This document shows positions 1-10,379 of a stretch of DNA of 64,000 nt, piece after piece. The position numbers and the translations under genes are program-made. The DNA is taken from assembly GCA_015499995.1 (NCBI GenBank), contig JADNRV010000002.1, positions 930,001-994,000 on the forward strand, in the 5' to 3' direction. Source of the stretch: Flammula alnicola (taxonomy: Eukaryota; Basidiomycota; Agaricomycetes; Agaricales; Strophariaceae). The notes under the pieces are model-generated. The model was given only the letters and a program-made list of their open reading frames with translations. It ran no database searches and was not told where the DNA came from. The stretch's first letter is position 1. Each line of letters begins with the position of its first letter.

Positions 1-1835
1 GATCATGAGGAACAGGGGGGTTGTTAAAGCCATAAGGATTGAAAGTTGGGTCTCGATCCGACATGAAATTACCAAACGATGGTCCCTGCTGCAAGTTTGT
101 TGCGTTGTTCGGGAAGTCGTGGCCTATTGCAAGCCTATCGGGAAAGGGTGAAGGATGGTCTTGAATCCCAAAAGCAGCCAACCGTCCAGTGGGATCGCCG
201 CCGAAGTATGGTTTGACCTCCCTTCCACCAAATGCCGACGGATCAGGGGAGGGGTTCCCGAAGTGAGAAGCACCAAAGGAGGAGGATGGAGAGTCAGAGG
301 GTAATGATCCAGCATTCAAGTAGGATTCCAGAGTGGAGGTGCGCAAGGTTCGGATAGGTGCAGGCTGAAACGGTTCATTGAAGACGTTGTCTGACGACTG
401 ATAACTCTGCAATGGGGACCCATCGTCACGATTAACTGTAGTCGAAGCCACTAATGGAGAGAGGAATATGTTTTCGCCATTCGCTCTCCGTGTCAATTCT
501 TCCACTGTTGTCCAATGCGTGTCATAGCGAATCCTCCTCATCGGCAGGTCAGGGGAGAAGTAGCCGTCGTTGTACCATTTTTGCATCAAATCAGCGCGAA
601 AGGGTCCTTTATTAAGAATTAGCTAACTGAAAATCCGGAGAGCACCATATACACACCTTGAACCTGTCCTGTCGGATCTTTGTATGACCATTCAACCGCA
701 GCCAAATCAATTAAACCTGGCGGAGGACCAACTTCCGTACGATCATTTCCATAGATGCTAGGATTCGTAGTCCCATTTGTAGGAGGAAAAGACTCGGCTT
801 GCACCCCATTGGTGGTGGCATCTGTCCCTCCTGCAACAGTGGAATACTGACGAGGTTCTTCGGTGTGCAAATAAGGGGAGGATGGTGGAAAGAAGGATTG
901 GTCTTCTCCGGAATGGCGCGAACTTTCGCCCGACTCGTCTTCCTTCTCTTCGCGTATGCCAGAAGTTTTAGTTTGCTGAGTATCAGTCGCTTCACGACCC
1001 TGACCGTTCCCAGTTTTCATAGATGCCTCTGAAGAACGTCGTCTCGCAACCCACGATTCACCATTATTAAGTACACCATCAAAACTGGGAGTATATCCGA
1101 CGCGTGTGCGAGGGGATGCTTCACGGGGAGAGAGCGCTGGAGCCTGCAAAGCCGAAAGAGATGGCTTCCGGGGAAGATTGAGCATTGTAGTGTCTGGGGA
1201 AATGATCGTGAGTGAAAGAGTTTTTACACGGTCAAAAAAAATTACCTGAAGGCCCAGCGGCTCCACTGTCTCGACGTTTCAGCGCCCCGAAACGCTCTCG
1301 CAAGGGACTGTTGGTAGATGAGGAGGTGCTGTGTGTCAATCTGGGACGATCCAGGCTTGATGTGTTGAGTGGCGAAAGAAAATCCGTGGATTGACTAGGA
1401 CGACGACGAAGTTCTGAATTCAAAGAACCTGCAAAAAGCTACGTCCGTGTAAGTATATATTGCAATTGATGCTACGAGCGGTAAACAACAATAACAGACT
1501 TTCTTCTCTGTTTCAGTCATTTCACGCAGAGCTATGGGTTCAGCCCCAGCTTCGCGTACCACACCTTCCCATCGCTCTACCTCCAAGCCAAGACCTCCTC
1601 TTCCGCCTTCTTGATAAATTCGGAGCAATTCGTCCTTGGAGTAGCGAAAAGGATGCACTTCATCGCTAGCTTCAGAGAGAGATGGAGGTGTCGCCGAAAC
1701 GAGGGCCGAATAGGTCGAAAGACCAGAGCCTGATACGGTGTTACTTGGGGGTGGCGAGGGAGGCTGCAATCGCGACAAAGGTTGGTGCTTCGTGCGCATC
1801 CATTCAGGGCCGAAATGCATAGTAGTAGTCGACAT
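1..1835 (-). CDS. GYF-domain protein, 5' part only (gene runs off the left edge)
   Basis: The start is the ATG at 1835 (MSTTTMHFGPEW); an upstream in-frame stretch has no ATG. The N-terminal exons are rich in Ser and Pro. A GYF domain follows: W-S-Y-K-D-P-T-G-Q-V-Q-G reads at about 690-650, an intron splits the domain, and K-W-Y-N-D-G-Y-F-S-P reads near 585-550. These are the two halves of the family signature W-x-Y-x-D-P-x-G-x-x-Q-G...GYF. GYF domains bind proline-rich ligands; fungal members such as Smy2/Syh1 act in mRNA and vesicle-trafficking complexes. The rest visible is low-complexity (Pro, Ser, Asn-rich) and continues past position 1, so the C-terminus cannot be judged. The domain call is firm, the exact orthologue less so. 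Confidence 0.85.
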
Positions 1836-2121
1836 TTTTATAGCTGGCAAAAGTATGAATTATACGTTTGACTAGAGGTGTTGCAGGAGAATTGAAGGTG
1901 ATGTTTCCCGAAAATCTGGATTTAGTAGTGAAGGCGTCTCGATAGATTCACACGTGGAAAATATTTGGTTAACCGTGGGTAAAAATTTCTTTAGGGTCAG
2001 TTTTTGACTTGTCACGTTCAAATGCTACTACTAGTCATCATGTTCACCATGATAGCAATTATAATACTTAAGTAGCCCAGTGGTATGTATGTGGTATAAC
2101 AATGTCGTGTAATAACTATAC

Positions 2122-4515
2122 TCAACTCATCTTCACTCGCCAAATCGATGTCGGCAATTCTGGGAATGGGGTAAATATAGAGACAACAAGCTGTAAGATA
2201 AAACGCTTACTTTGCAATTTACGAGCCGTCGGGAGGATGAATGCCACGAGGAAGATCACACCAAAGCCGAGGCAGATTGCACTGACGATGTAGTAGCCAT
2301 CTGTCTCAGTAACGCAAACCCCGTTGATATCTTTGCAGAGGGCCTTTCCGTGATCCGATACGCATTCAGTCACTAGATAGACACATGAGTTTACTACGAA
2401 AGACTGGTGAAATTTTGAATTTCACCTTTCACATCAACGGCCGCCTCTGGGACTTTGCACGTTGCAACACTGAAAAGGTCAATTCCTGACGACCCAATCA
2501 GATAAAAACTAACTGTGAAATGGACAATATGCGCACCTTTGAGAACAAACCATTTGGGCCATGTTCCTCCCATGTTGGTAAAGGTGTTTAAAAGCTGATA
2601 GAAGTTGAGTCATGCGCATAACGACAGAACAAAAAGAATTACCGTCATGTAGGTTCCGCCTATCAACGGATCTGATACACGGGTATGGAATGCAGAAATT
2701 CCGACAAATTGGACAGTTCTAAGGCCAAGAATTAGTCCTTTCAGCGTGGAGCGCAAATCCACGAAAAATGAAGCTTACGATGCAAACGAAGATAGAACGG
2801 TATGCACAATGAGCAACATGAAGAATGCCGTAGAAATTGGAGGCTTGGGGAACCAATAAACGATGAGGGTCGCGATAAGGGCGAATCCAAGACGAGGCCA
2901 AAAGGCGTGAATCCACGGCCGGAGAGGACGATCGCCTCTGGACCACTTGGCAGCGAGCCACCCTCCCATTATTTGGAATGGGAAATCGATGAGAACGACA
3001 AGGGCAAGATCTTCGCGTTTAAAACCTTTCTCGACAAGTTTAAGGCCAGTGGCTGCATCATTAGCTGCAAAGCCAACCTTTGCAAATAAATGCACAATAA
3101 TGAGGAGTTGGACATCTGGAGAGTAGAATTAGTAGGCGAGCGTAACGAGCTAATAATTGACTGCACGTTTCAGTTGGCAAATGGTCCATATGGTTTTGTA
3201 GACTGCTTTGATACTCATGTCCGCTTCATTCGCTGGTTCTTTGTCCTGTATATGGCGCATAAGTGACATTCAGTTTTGTTTGCATTGTTGTTCGAACCTC
3301 CTTCTTGAATATGACAAGCCACAGTGTCACAGCAAAGCAAATCACACTCCAGAACCGCAGATATCCACTTAAAGTTAAATGGGGAACCCCCCATTTAGCA
3401 CTGCACGAAAATGAATATTATAACACGAGACAGAGGTAATGACTCACGAAAAACCTTCACTATTAAAGGCCAAGAATACGGTAAAAGAGGCAAAGAAACC
3501 TGTGTTCAACCCAATGGTCTGGCAAGTTGACGCATAAGAGAGACAATCTTGAGAGAGGAGAGTCAAAGCCCATCCTGCAGATTAATGGGTCAACGTTGTG
3601 TACAAGATTAAAGACGTGACGTTTGTTACCATCAACAGCGATATCTATCGCAAACATAAATTAATGACGGACCACATATGGCTTGGACTAAAGGAACATA
3701 CCTTGAGTAGCAGAGAATGCAACAAGCATGGTAAATACTGTTGTTAATTCGGCCACGTTATGCGCTGGCTATGTGAATATGGCTTAGTAAACGTCCAACA
3801 AGTCGATGGAGAACTCACATCGTCCATTAACCGCTCAACGTTCAGAGATATATATAACATTAGAGACCCAACTATTAGTTGCATGGGCACTATCCACGAT
3901 TTGCGACGACCGAAAGATTTGAAGAAGAGAGAGTCTACAATGGGCGACCATAACAATTTGAGGGAATAAGGATAACTCGACAAGGCAAAAGTTGCTAATT
4001 GGGAATAGGATAGATGTTCTTTGAGAAGAAACGGCACGGAACCTGGGAAATTACTTCAGTCAAAGGCGAAATAGCAGTGGAGTATAAATTCAAGGATTCA
4101 CCGAGAGCCAGCCCTAGCTAGTTGGCCACGCTGTCAATACGCTGCTCGGACAGTCAACCAATGTCACTTACAGGTATCCCCTGTAATAGGTCTACATGGC
4201 ATTGTGAATAAAATTCATTGGGTATAGACCAGGCGACTTACATAGTACGCATAAAAAAACCATGTTCCGCTTATCTTTTGCAGATATAGGCTTTTTTGAT
4301 ACATCCTCAGCCTCTGAGATTGAAGATTCATCCTCTATGTCCTGGAAGTCTCGCGCAGATCTAAGCCTCTCTTCTTCATTGAGAAGTTCCAGTTCTACAT
4401 CTTCCTCGTCTCTATTGCCTATGTCCAAACGCGGTGTTCGTGGGGTCCGGGGAGAAATATGGATGCTATTTAGAGAAGAGGTGACGGCCATCGGCTCCTT
4501 GCTACTGTTTCTCAT
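2122..4515 (-). CDS. Acetyl-CoA transporter, SLC33A1/AT-1 family
   Basis: This multi-exon gene encodes a polytopic major-facilitator-type membrane protein. After an acidic, Ser-rich cytosolic N-terminus (4515 to about 4260) come many hydrophobic segments. Family-typical strings include S-S-Y-P-Y-S-L-K-L-L-W-S-P-I-V-D-S and G-R-R-K-S-W-I-V-P-M-Q near 3980-3890, D-I-A-V-D-G-W near 3650, and G-G-T-Y-M-T-L-L-N-T near 2660. The C-terminal region has several Cys (C-V-S-D-H-G-K-A-L-C) before a last hydrophobic helix. Family members move acetyl-CoA from cytosol into the ER/Golgi lumen for acetylation of proteins and glycans. The final exon follows a 50-nt intron and ends at TGA 2124-2122. A second in-frame Met at 4491 could be the start instead. 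Confidence 0.9.
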
Positions 4516-4969
4516 AGCCCACGAATACTACAGACTTTTCCTCGGATCCAATTTGTGAGGTATTCGCGTTGTAGGTGCTGGGGGGCCTATATATGAGCGC
4601 CTTTGACGCGTTGCTTTGGGAAGATGAAAGCGAGTTGGTAACAAGTTGGTTATGCACTCTGGTCGACACGTCTTTCGAGGAGTCCACGTGGAAGGCTGTG
4701 AGGCACAGCCACTCCAATTGCTGGCTTCACCTTCTTCAAGCTAGTCCGACTCTGTCACTTCACTGGCACCCTTGGCTATGATTCCGGAACCTACCAGACA
4801 GTCGCCTGCATAGACCATTCATTCACAAACTGCAAAGACGGATCGTATAGCTCAAAATTTTGTTCGTACAATCTCTTCATCTTTGAAATTCAACCGTTCA
4901 ATGCAAGTTCAATGGGATTGTTTTTGGGCTCAAAGCCTTCATGCGTGTCATGACTTGAATCTTATATGA
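4516..4969. other. Intergenic stretch, no gene seen
   Basis: This 454-bp stretch lies upstream of the acetyl-CoA transporter and downstream of the doubtful small gene. Short open frames exist on both strands, but none shows a recognisable family, sensible intron structure or biased codon use. It probably holds the transporter promoter and 5' UTR. No TATA box or terminator stands out. Confidence 0.4.
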
Positions 4970-5426
4970 TCAAGGCCTGACCGCGGCGTCTGTGGCTTTT
5001 GGTGTCAGCCGCTTGGATTCCTTACAGGCTAGATGAATAATATAACCAATTCCACCGCTCCTGTTTATGTTTTCAATGTTCTTCCCCAGTTCCTCCATCT
5101 GGTCTTGGATCATTGCCGCAAACCCCTTGGCTTCTTCCAGCTGCCTTTGCCTTCTCGGAATACCTGTATCTTAAAATGGAGTCCCACCACTATGATGCCA
5201 TTTATATACCTCTCTGCTTCTCTTGGCTGCCATTCTTGCCCGCCTGACCAGTATGCCTGACAACCAACACAAGAATACTGGTGGTGAAGCTGACCTTTTA
5301 TTCCGATATGCGCCCGCTCGGCTGTTTTTTTCGACTTCCAGCTTGCTTCTCCGCATTTGCGTCGCTCGAAATCCGGCTGGCAAATGGCCCGCCAATATAA
5401 ATTGGGTTACTCTTCTTGTTAGCCAT
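4970..5426 (-). CDS. Possible small charged protein gene, frame-disrupted (doubtful)
   Basis: I do not recognise this gene with certainty. A plausible start at 5426 reads M-A-N-K-K-S-N-P-I-Y-I-G-G-P, with good coding-like codon use, until a run of seven A's (T's at about 5325-5331 on the + strand). Past it the reading continues only if the run is one base shorter. A 38-nt GT-AG intron (5294-5257) and a second short intron (about 5190-5146) then lead to an amphipathic stretch with L-E-E-A-K-G-F-A-A-M-I-Q-D-Q-M and a stop at 4972-4970. Charge pattern and size are faintly like CsbD-type small stress proteins, but that is a guess. Its start is only 39 bp from the divergent GH43 start. It could be a real gene with a sequence error, a pseudogene, or chance. 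Confidence 0.3.
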
Positions 5427-5465
5427 GTACTTTCCTTGAGCAGAAATTTCTGGCCAAGTAACCTC

Positions 5466-7636
5466 ATGATGAAGTACCTTTGTTGCCTTGTTGGTTTTCT
5501 CTCCGCTCAATACGTGACCTACGCTGCTGTGATTGTCCCTGGGGCTACTTGGACTGATACCAGCGGAAACGTCATCCAAGCCCATGGCGCAGGTTTCTTG
5601 AAGGTTGGTTTATGGTCAATGCGCAGCATTTCACTCCTTCGTTGAGCCTTCCTTTTGCACAGGTTGGAACGGAGTACTTCTGGTTCGGCGAAGACAAGTC
5701 ACTCAACAGCGCTCTCTTCAAAGCAGTCTCTTGTTATCAGGTTATTCCAATTTTCATTGTACGGAAACACATCTGATTCAGTTATCCACAAGTCCTCCGA
5801 CCTTGTTTCTTGGACCCGTCAAAACGATGCGCTTACCCCCATAAGCGGCACCATGATATCCACTTCCAACATTGTCGAACGTCCCAAAGGTTTGCATTTG
5901 TCAAAACATATATGACAATCCAAATGACAAACTGTGACCTTCTTCAAGTTCTCTTTAACAAGGCGGTGAGCATATTTCAATTGGGGAGGAACATGACCTC
6001 CTGATGACCGTCTGGGAATGATTCGCAGAACTCTGAATATGTCATGTGGTTCCATTCTGACACATCCAAGTAGGTCGAATTTCTTCGTCTAATTTGATAG
6101 AAAATGACTTGCGCATGGACCTCCAACTAAGCTACGGAGCAGCTGAAGTCGGCGTTGCAACTGCGAAGTCACCATGCGGCCCATATACCTATAAATCTAG
6201 CTTCAAACCTCTCGGTGCAGACTCGAGGGACATGGGGTTGTATCAAGATGGTAAGAATTGAACCGGATTATCCGCATGCCTCAGTTAACGCTCAAAATCA
6301 TGATCTCAGACGACGGTGAGTTCTTCGACGTCTCCGTAAATACCCGGATTGAGATGGAATTTCCGAAAGCTGCCCAAACGGCATATCTTCTTTATGCATC
6401 CGACAATAATCAGAACTTCAAGATATCCAAATTGGATGTCAATTATTACAATGTAACCTATATGACAAGCCAGCTCTCAGGTCTGTAGACGCTCATCCCA
6501 GCCATTCATCATATTGTTCAATGGGAGCACAACATTTTTGAAGGTTCGACGTTGGAGGCACCCGGAGTACTGAAACGCAATGGGGTATGTCAAATATCTC
6601 AACTACTTATGTTGCGTTGGCCAGAAAAGATTTACCTGCATAATTCGGTTTAGGTTTACTATCTCTTTGCATCCCATACCAGCGGATGGGCTCCTAATCC
6701 CAACAAGTTCTTCACAGCCTCGGTAGGGCCTGGTTTCCAAGTTACAACCCTACCGTTTTCTGAACAACGAACTTTACTAGTCCTTGGCGGGCCCTTGGTC
6801 TTCCCAGGCGGACATTGCTCCAGAAGCGGTCAACACCTATTTCTCGCAGAATGCTTTCGATATGCCGATCGGAAACTTTTCAATTTACATGGGCGACCGT
6901 TGGCGCCCTTCCTTGCTAGGAAGTAGCAGATATATCTGGTACCCTCTGAGTTGGAACACTGGCATACCTCAGATCGTCGCAGCTGATGTCTGGAGTGTGG
7001 ATCTATCAGCCGGAACATACAGCGCTGCTACCGGGACGAGTTACGAAGCAGAAAGCGGGACAATCTCCGGTTCCGCGACCATATTGTCTGATTCGTCATT
7101 TTCTGGTGGTAAGGCCGTTGGCTATCTTGGTATGTTCAGATTCCACCTTGCTCAAGTTGTACCCAATGTGTCTGACTCCTCATAAAGGGAACGGCGGGTC
7201 GGTCACACTCAACAACATCCAAGGGATTGGTGCTAATCAATGGGTTTCGTTATATTATGCCAACGGTAACTACTATCGTTCCCTAGCCTCTGATTGAATC
7301 TCATCTTTTACCCAGGCGATTCTACGTGGAGAAACACAACAGTTAGGTAGATATCTATCTGGTTGATGTGTAGAAAAGCCGTCATACTTTCTTCCAGTGT
7401 CAATGGCGGTGCGAGCATCTTGGTTGATCAGCCAAATACCGGAGGTGGACATGTGCTTCTTTCCGTCCCCGTCAAGCTCAACTTGCAAAATGGTGCAAAC
7501 TCAATCACCGTTTCTGCTAACCAAACCAGTGCGACGCTTTGCTTTGTTTTTGGTACATGCATTCAATATACTTATTCGCTTCTTCACAGCCTACGCCGCC
7601 GACTTGGACAAGATCGTTGTATACACTGCGGCTTAG
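5466..7636 (+). CDS. Secreted GH43 exo-beta-1,3-galactanase with C-terminal CBM35
   Basis: The start M-M-K-Y-L-C-C-L-V-G begins a clear signal peptide ending near A-Q-Y-V-T-Y-A-A. The GH43 five-bladed propeller follows, with family-like strings: Y-F-W-F-G-E-D-K near 5670, S-S-D-L-V-S-W-T near 5795, Y-L-L-Y-A-S-D-N-N-Q-N-F near 6385, E-A-P-G-V-L-K-R and Y-Y-L-F-A-S-H-T-S-G-W near 6655. From about 7040 a CBM35-like beta-sandwich begins (Y-E-A-E-S-G-T-I-S-G) and ends D-L-D-K-I-V-V-Y-T-A-A. This order matches basidiomycete GH43 subfamily 24 enzymes that release galactose from beta-1,3-galactan, the backbone of arabinogalactan proteins. That subfamily is known to lack the usual aspartate base. Several 50-60 nt introns interrupt the frame. 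The role would be plant cell-wall attack outside the cell. Confidence 0.88.
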
Positions 7637-7856
7637 TATGACAAATCAATTTAGCACTTGGCGATTAACACCAATTCGCCACATTGTTCTAGGAACAGTT
7701 AAGCCGTACGTTTAAATCTAAATAAATCTAAATAGCGAATGTCCCTGTGTGATCCTACTGTAATTCTATCAACAATCAGTACCCAAAATATTGAATATCG
7801 AAATCTAGAATGCTGATTTCCATGTTTTCTTGAGTTGCTGCATTATTCATGAGTGG

Positions 7857-9250
7857 CTAGTTTCGGGGCCATGAAATGAATGGTCTTGCCTCATAAAAAA
7901 CAAACATTAGAACCGTATTAGGTCCTAATCGAATAAAAGCCGGTGTCCAACCCTTGAACAGAAATCGGATCCCTTCTTCTTTGAGGGAATGACTCAAAAC
8001 ATGAGCAAAAGAGCCGTCGGAAGACTTCAAAAAAATTAGCTGGGACGACAAGGAGGAAGAGAACAGCGCACTGATGCCATAAGTCGTGATCGAATAACGT
8101 CAGCAGGAGAGCATACAGCTAAAGAATGAGGTATGAAGCAACATTTAAAAATAATTGCAATGGATGTAACACACTCGTTGCGAACATGCCAGCCAAACAG
8201 CTCGAAGCTAGATGAAGAGGTAGATTGTCGCGAAATTGATAATCCATGATAGGTAAGCGGTTTGCAAGTAAGGTTGCTTTGAAGAAGTCATAGCTGGACG
8301 GTGAATTATTACCGGGTTATTATAGGGCCGGAGACCACAGGGCACGTACGATCCTACTTGCGACATCTGATACACGAAAGATGGTTAGGCGGAAATCAAC
8401 GGGGCGCATAAATGGCGCACATTCATTAACACAGCACGAAACTGTGCAAAGGGTCAGCAACGATGAGCACAGAATAACTGTGATGTTCTTACTATATTCG
8501 TTCCTAGGCCACGAGAAAGTCCTTGGAAACCTTCTTCTCGTATTAAATTAATGAGACCAGCAAAGGCATTTGAGTAGTGGTATCGTTTTTCTGGAGGTCT
8601 GACCAGATCACTAGTCATTCGCACCAAGATGATATCTGTATACTTGTGAAACTCTAGTGAATCTACATGGGAACGTAAAACCCACCTGCAGGGTTGCCGG
8701 CGATTCCTCCGAGGCCACCAGCTACACATGCTGCCAACAGTAGCCGTGCAGTCGAAGGCTTCCCCCTTTGTGAGAGATGTGCCTTCATCTTCTCATACGC
8801 CCCTAAGCGCACCAACGAATACGACATCTGCCGCATCAAGGACGCGCTCAGTCCAACATACAGACTTCGGAAACCCGAGTGGGAGATCGAGCTGCGAATA
8901 ACTGCGGCTGTGGATGGACGTTTTGAACCAGGAATCGAGTCCAATGTTTGCATACGGCTATAATGAATGTGAGCGTGCCATTGCAAGAGTTGACAGGCGC
9001 CAAACGAACACTTTTGTGACATCTAAGGGATGTGTGCAACACGCAGCCACTACGACACATAGGTGAGCTCCTCATTCGCGTGAAAACAAGAGACCTACTT
9101 GATGCGGCGACTCCTACACGTTGAAGGACGAATATTAGCAGAGTACCAACAATTGTTGAACGCGAATGTACCTCCAAGCCTGCATAGAAGTCAGTTCTGT
9201 CTTCGTCTATAAACATTGTAGACTTACCAAAATGGATAATCAGACGACAT
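7857..9250 (-). CDS. Mitochondrial carrier, dicarboxylate/oxoglutarate carrier type
   Basis: The spliced start is M-S-S-D-Y-P-F-W-L-G-G-V-A-A-S at 9250, through three tiny 5' exons. The first carrier signature reads T-H-P-L-D-V-T-K-V at about 9040-9005 and the second N-P-A-D-I-I-L-V-R, split by an intron at about 8690-8640. The rest gives six hydrophobic segments in the usual three repeats and ends R-P-F-I-S-W-P-R-N. The opening P-F-W-x-G-G and the middle G-F-R-S-L-Y-V-G-L-S-A-S-L-M-R-Q fit dicarboxylate/2-oxoglutarate carriers (yeast Dic1, animal SLC25A10/11), which exchange malate or succinate for phosphate or 2-oxoglutarate across the inner membrane. Exact substrate is inferred. The gene is convergent with the GH43 gene, 220 bp away. 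Confidence 0.85.
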
Positions 9251-9373
9251 TATAAGTAGGTGAGGGTGCAAAGAGTGACTGAGCGAGATTCAAAGGGATT
9301 TATAGCCCAGCTACACCTCGAATTCTCTGCAGTATCCGCTGGTATCCGTCCTGGGGCCTCAACGTTCAAGCTC

Positions 9374-9387
9374 AACGTTCGAACGTT
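9374..9387. repeat. Perfect 14-bp palindrome
   Basis: AACGTTCGAACGTT equals its own reverse complement. An extra AACGTTC copy lies just upstream at 9361-9367, and AACGTTC/GAACGTT half-sites are therefore clustered within 30 bp. It could be a dimeric transcription-factor site for the divergent genes or chance; nothing in the sequence decides. Confidence 0.5.
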
Positions 9388-10133
9388 TGAACCTGGAGGC
9401 TGAGGCGCGTCGACTGCCTGAGAAAAAGCTGTGCCGAAGAACTTTATTTATTACCGCGGTCCACGAGGGCCTAGGGGTCGGCCATATTCGGACCGGTTAA
9501 ACACAGTGAAAATGTCAAAGTCAAGCTCGTTGAGAATCTTGAGACTGCATAGTTTCGTGGACCAGCCTGTCGTTCGTTATAAGTACGACACGCTTGAGAA
9601 CGGCGTTCTCTGAGGCCTGTAAAAATGGAATCTGGAACTGACCGTGGGGTCTACTTACGCGTTGCTGATTCGGAGTTTTATTAATATTACGAGAACCTCT
9701 CCAAGTACTGGCATTACTGTCTGCTTGGCAGTGCTCATGTTCACGGCAATTTAGGGAAAGGGACTAAGCAGTCTTCGTTTGGAATCGCTCTCTGGCCTTC
9801 CTTGGCTTGAAGAAAACATATTTGCGACATAAGTCTACGCTAGAAGCCAAGGTAAGCTCGAGCTCGATTCCTATAGCTAATTCGTCAGCTCGCACTGCCT
9901 CGCAGCCGATTTCGAATTCAATCCTACGTTCAGGGTGTTGGAATTCGATAACACAAGTCCAATATAAATTTATCGCTAAAGTTACCCCGAGTGCTAAAAT
10001 GTTACGCTTTGGTGAGGGTCGAAAGATATACTTTGATCTAATCTTACAACTTGACTTGGACTGGACTTGGACTGAGCTCTGAGCGCTCAGGTTGAGGAAC
10101 AGGGTCAACTCTCTTGGATGAGCTATATAAGTC

Positions 10134-10171
10134 GAGTCAGGAGATGTTAATGGAGTCAGGAGATGTTAATG
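10134..10171. repeat. 19-bp direct tandem duplication
   Basis: The unit GAGTCAGGAGATGTTAATG occurs twice back to back (10134-10152 and 10153-10171) with no mismatch. It sits about 210 bp upstream of the SUB2 start, just after a TATATAA stretch at 10124-10130. A perfect copy suggests a recent slippage or duplication event. Confidence 0.85.
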
Positions 10172-10269
10172 AAGACCCTTCGCTAAAAATTAGTAAAATG
10201 CGCAACACTGTGTAAAGTCTTTAGGGTCCGTGCGAGAAAGTGTTGTTGTTGTTTGGTTCTGAACAGTAA

Positions 10270-10274
10270 CCAAT
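10270..10274 (+). promoter_or_regulatory. CCAAT box upstream of SUB2
   Basis: The sequence AACCAATCAAAT places a CCAAT pentamer about 105 bp before the SUB2 ATG, a usual distance for binding by the HAP/CBF complex. The assignment rests on motif and position only. Confidence 0.4.
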
Positions 10275-10379
10275 CAAATCGAGGTTTGCCAACTTGGTTC
10301 GTTTCATCAATATCCTTTATCCCTCCATTTATTCATCTCTCTTTTGTAACTCTTTCTACTTTTCTTCAAATCCACCATC

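Larger units (their letters stand above)
9251..10379. other. 1.1-kb intergenic region between divergent genes
   Basis: This is the longest gene-poor gap in the window. Open frames on both strands between about 9760 and 10110 overlap each other and have repetitive, low-complexity translations, so I do not call them genes. The DNA contains oligonucleotide reiterations, such as a repeated GGACTTGG-like motif near 10050-10075, restriction-site-like palindromes and a short tandem duplication. It may be the relic of a dispersed element, but no terminal inverted repeats, target duplications or transposase remnants are visible. The 3' part is the SUB2 promoter. Confidence 0.5.

Noticed and set aside
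4575..4781. A 68-codon plus-strand open frame upstream of the acetyl-CoA transporter.
   Set aside because: No family features and poor context; it probably lies in the transporter's 5' region.
9764..10108. Overlapping open frames on both strands, up to 114 codons.
   Set aside because: Low-complexity translations, no start context, no family features and mutual overlap. Repetitive DNA explains them.
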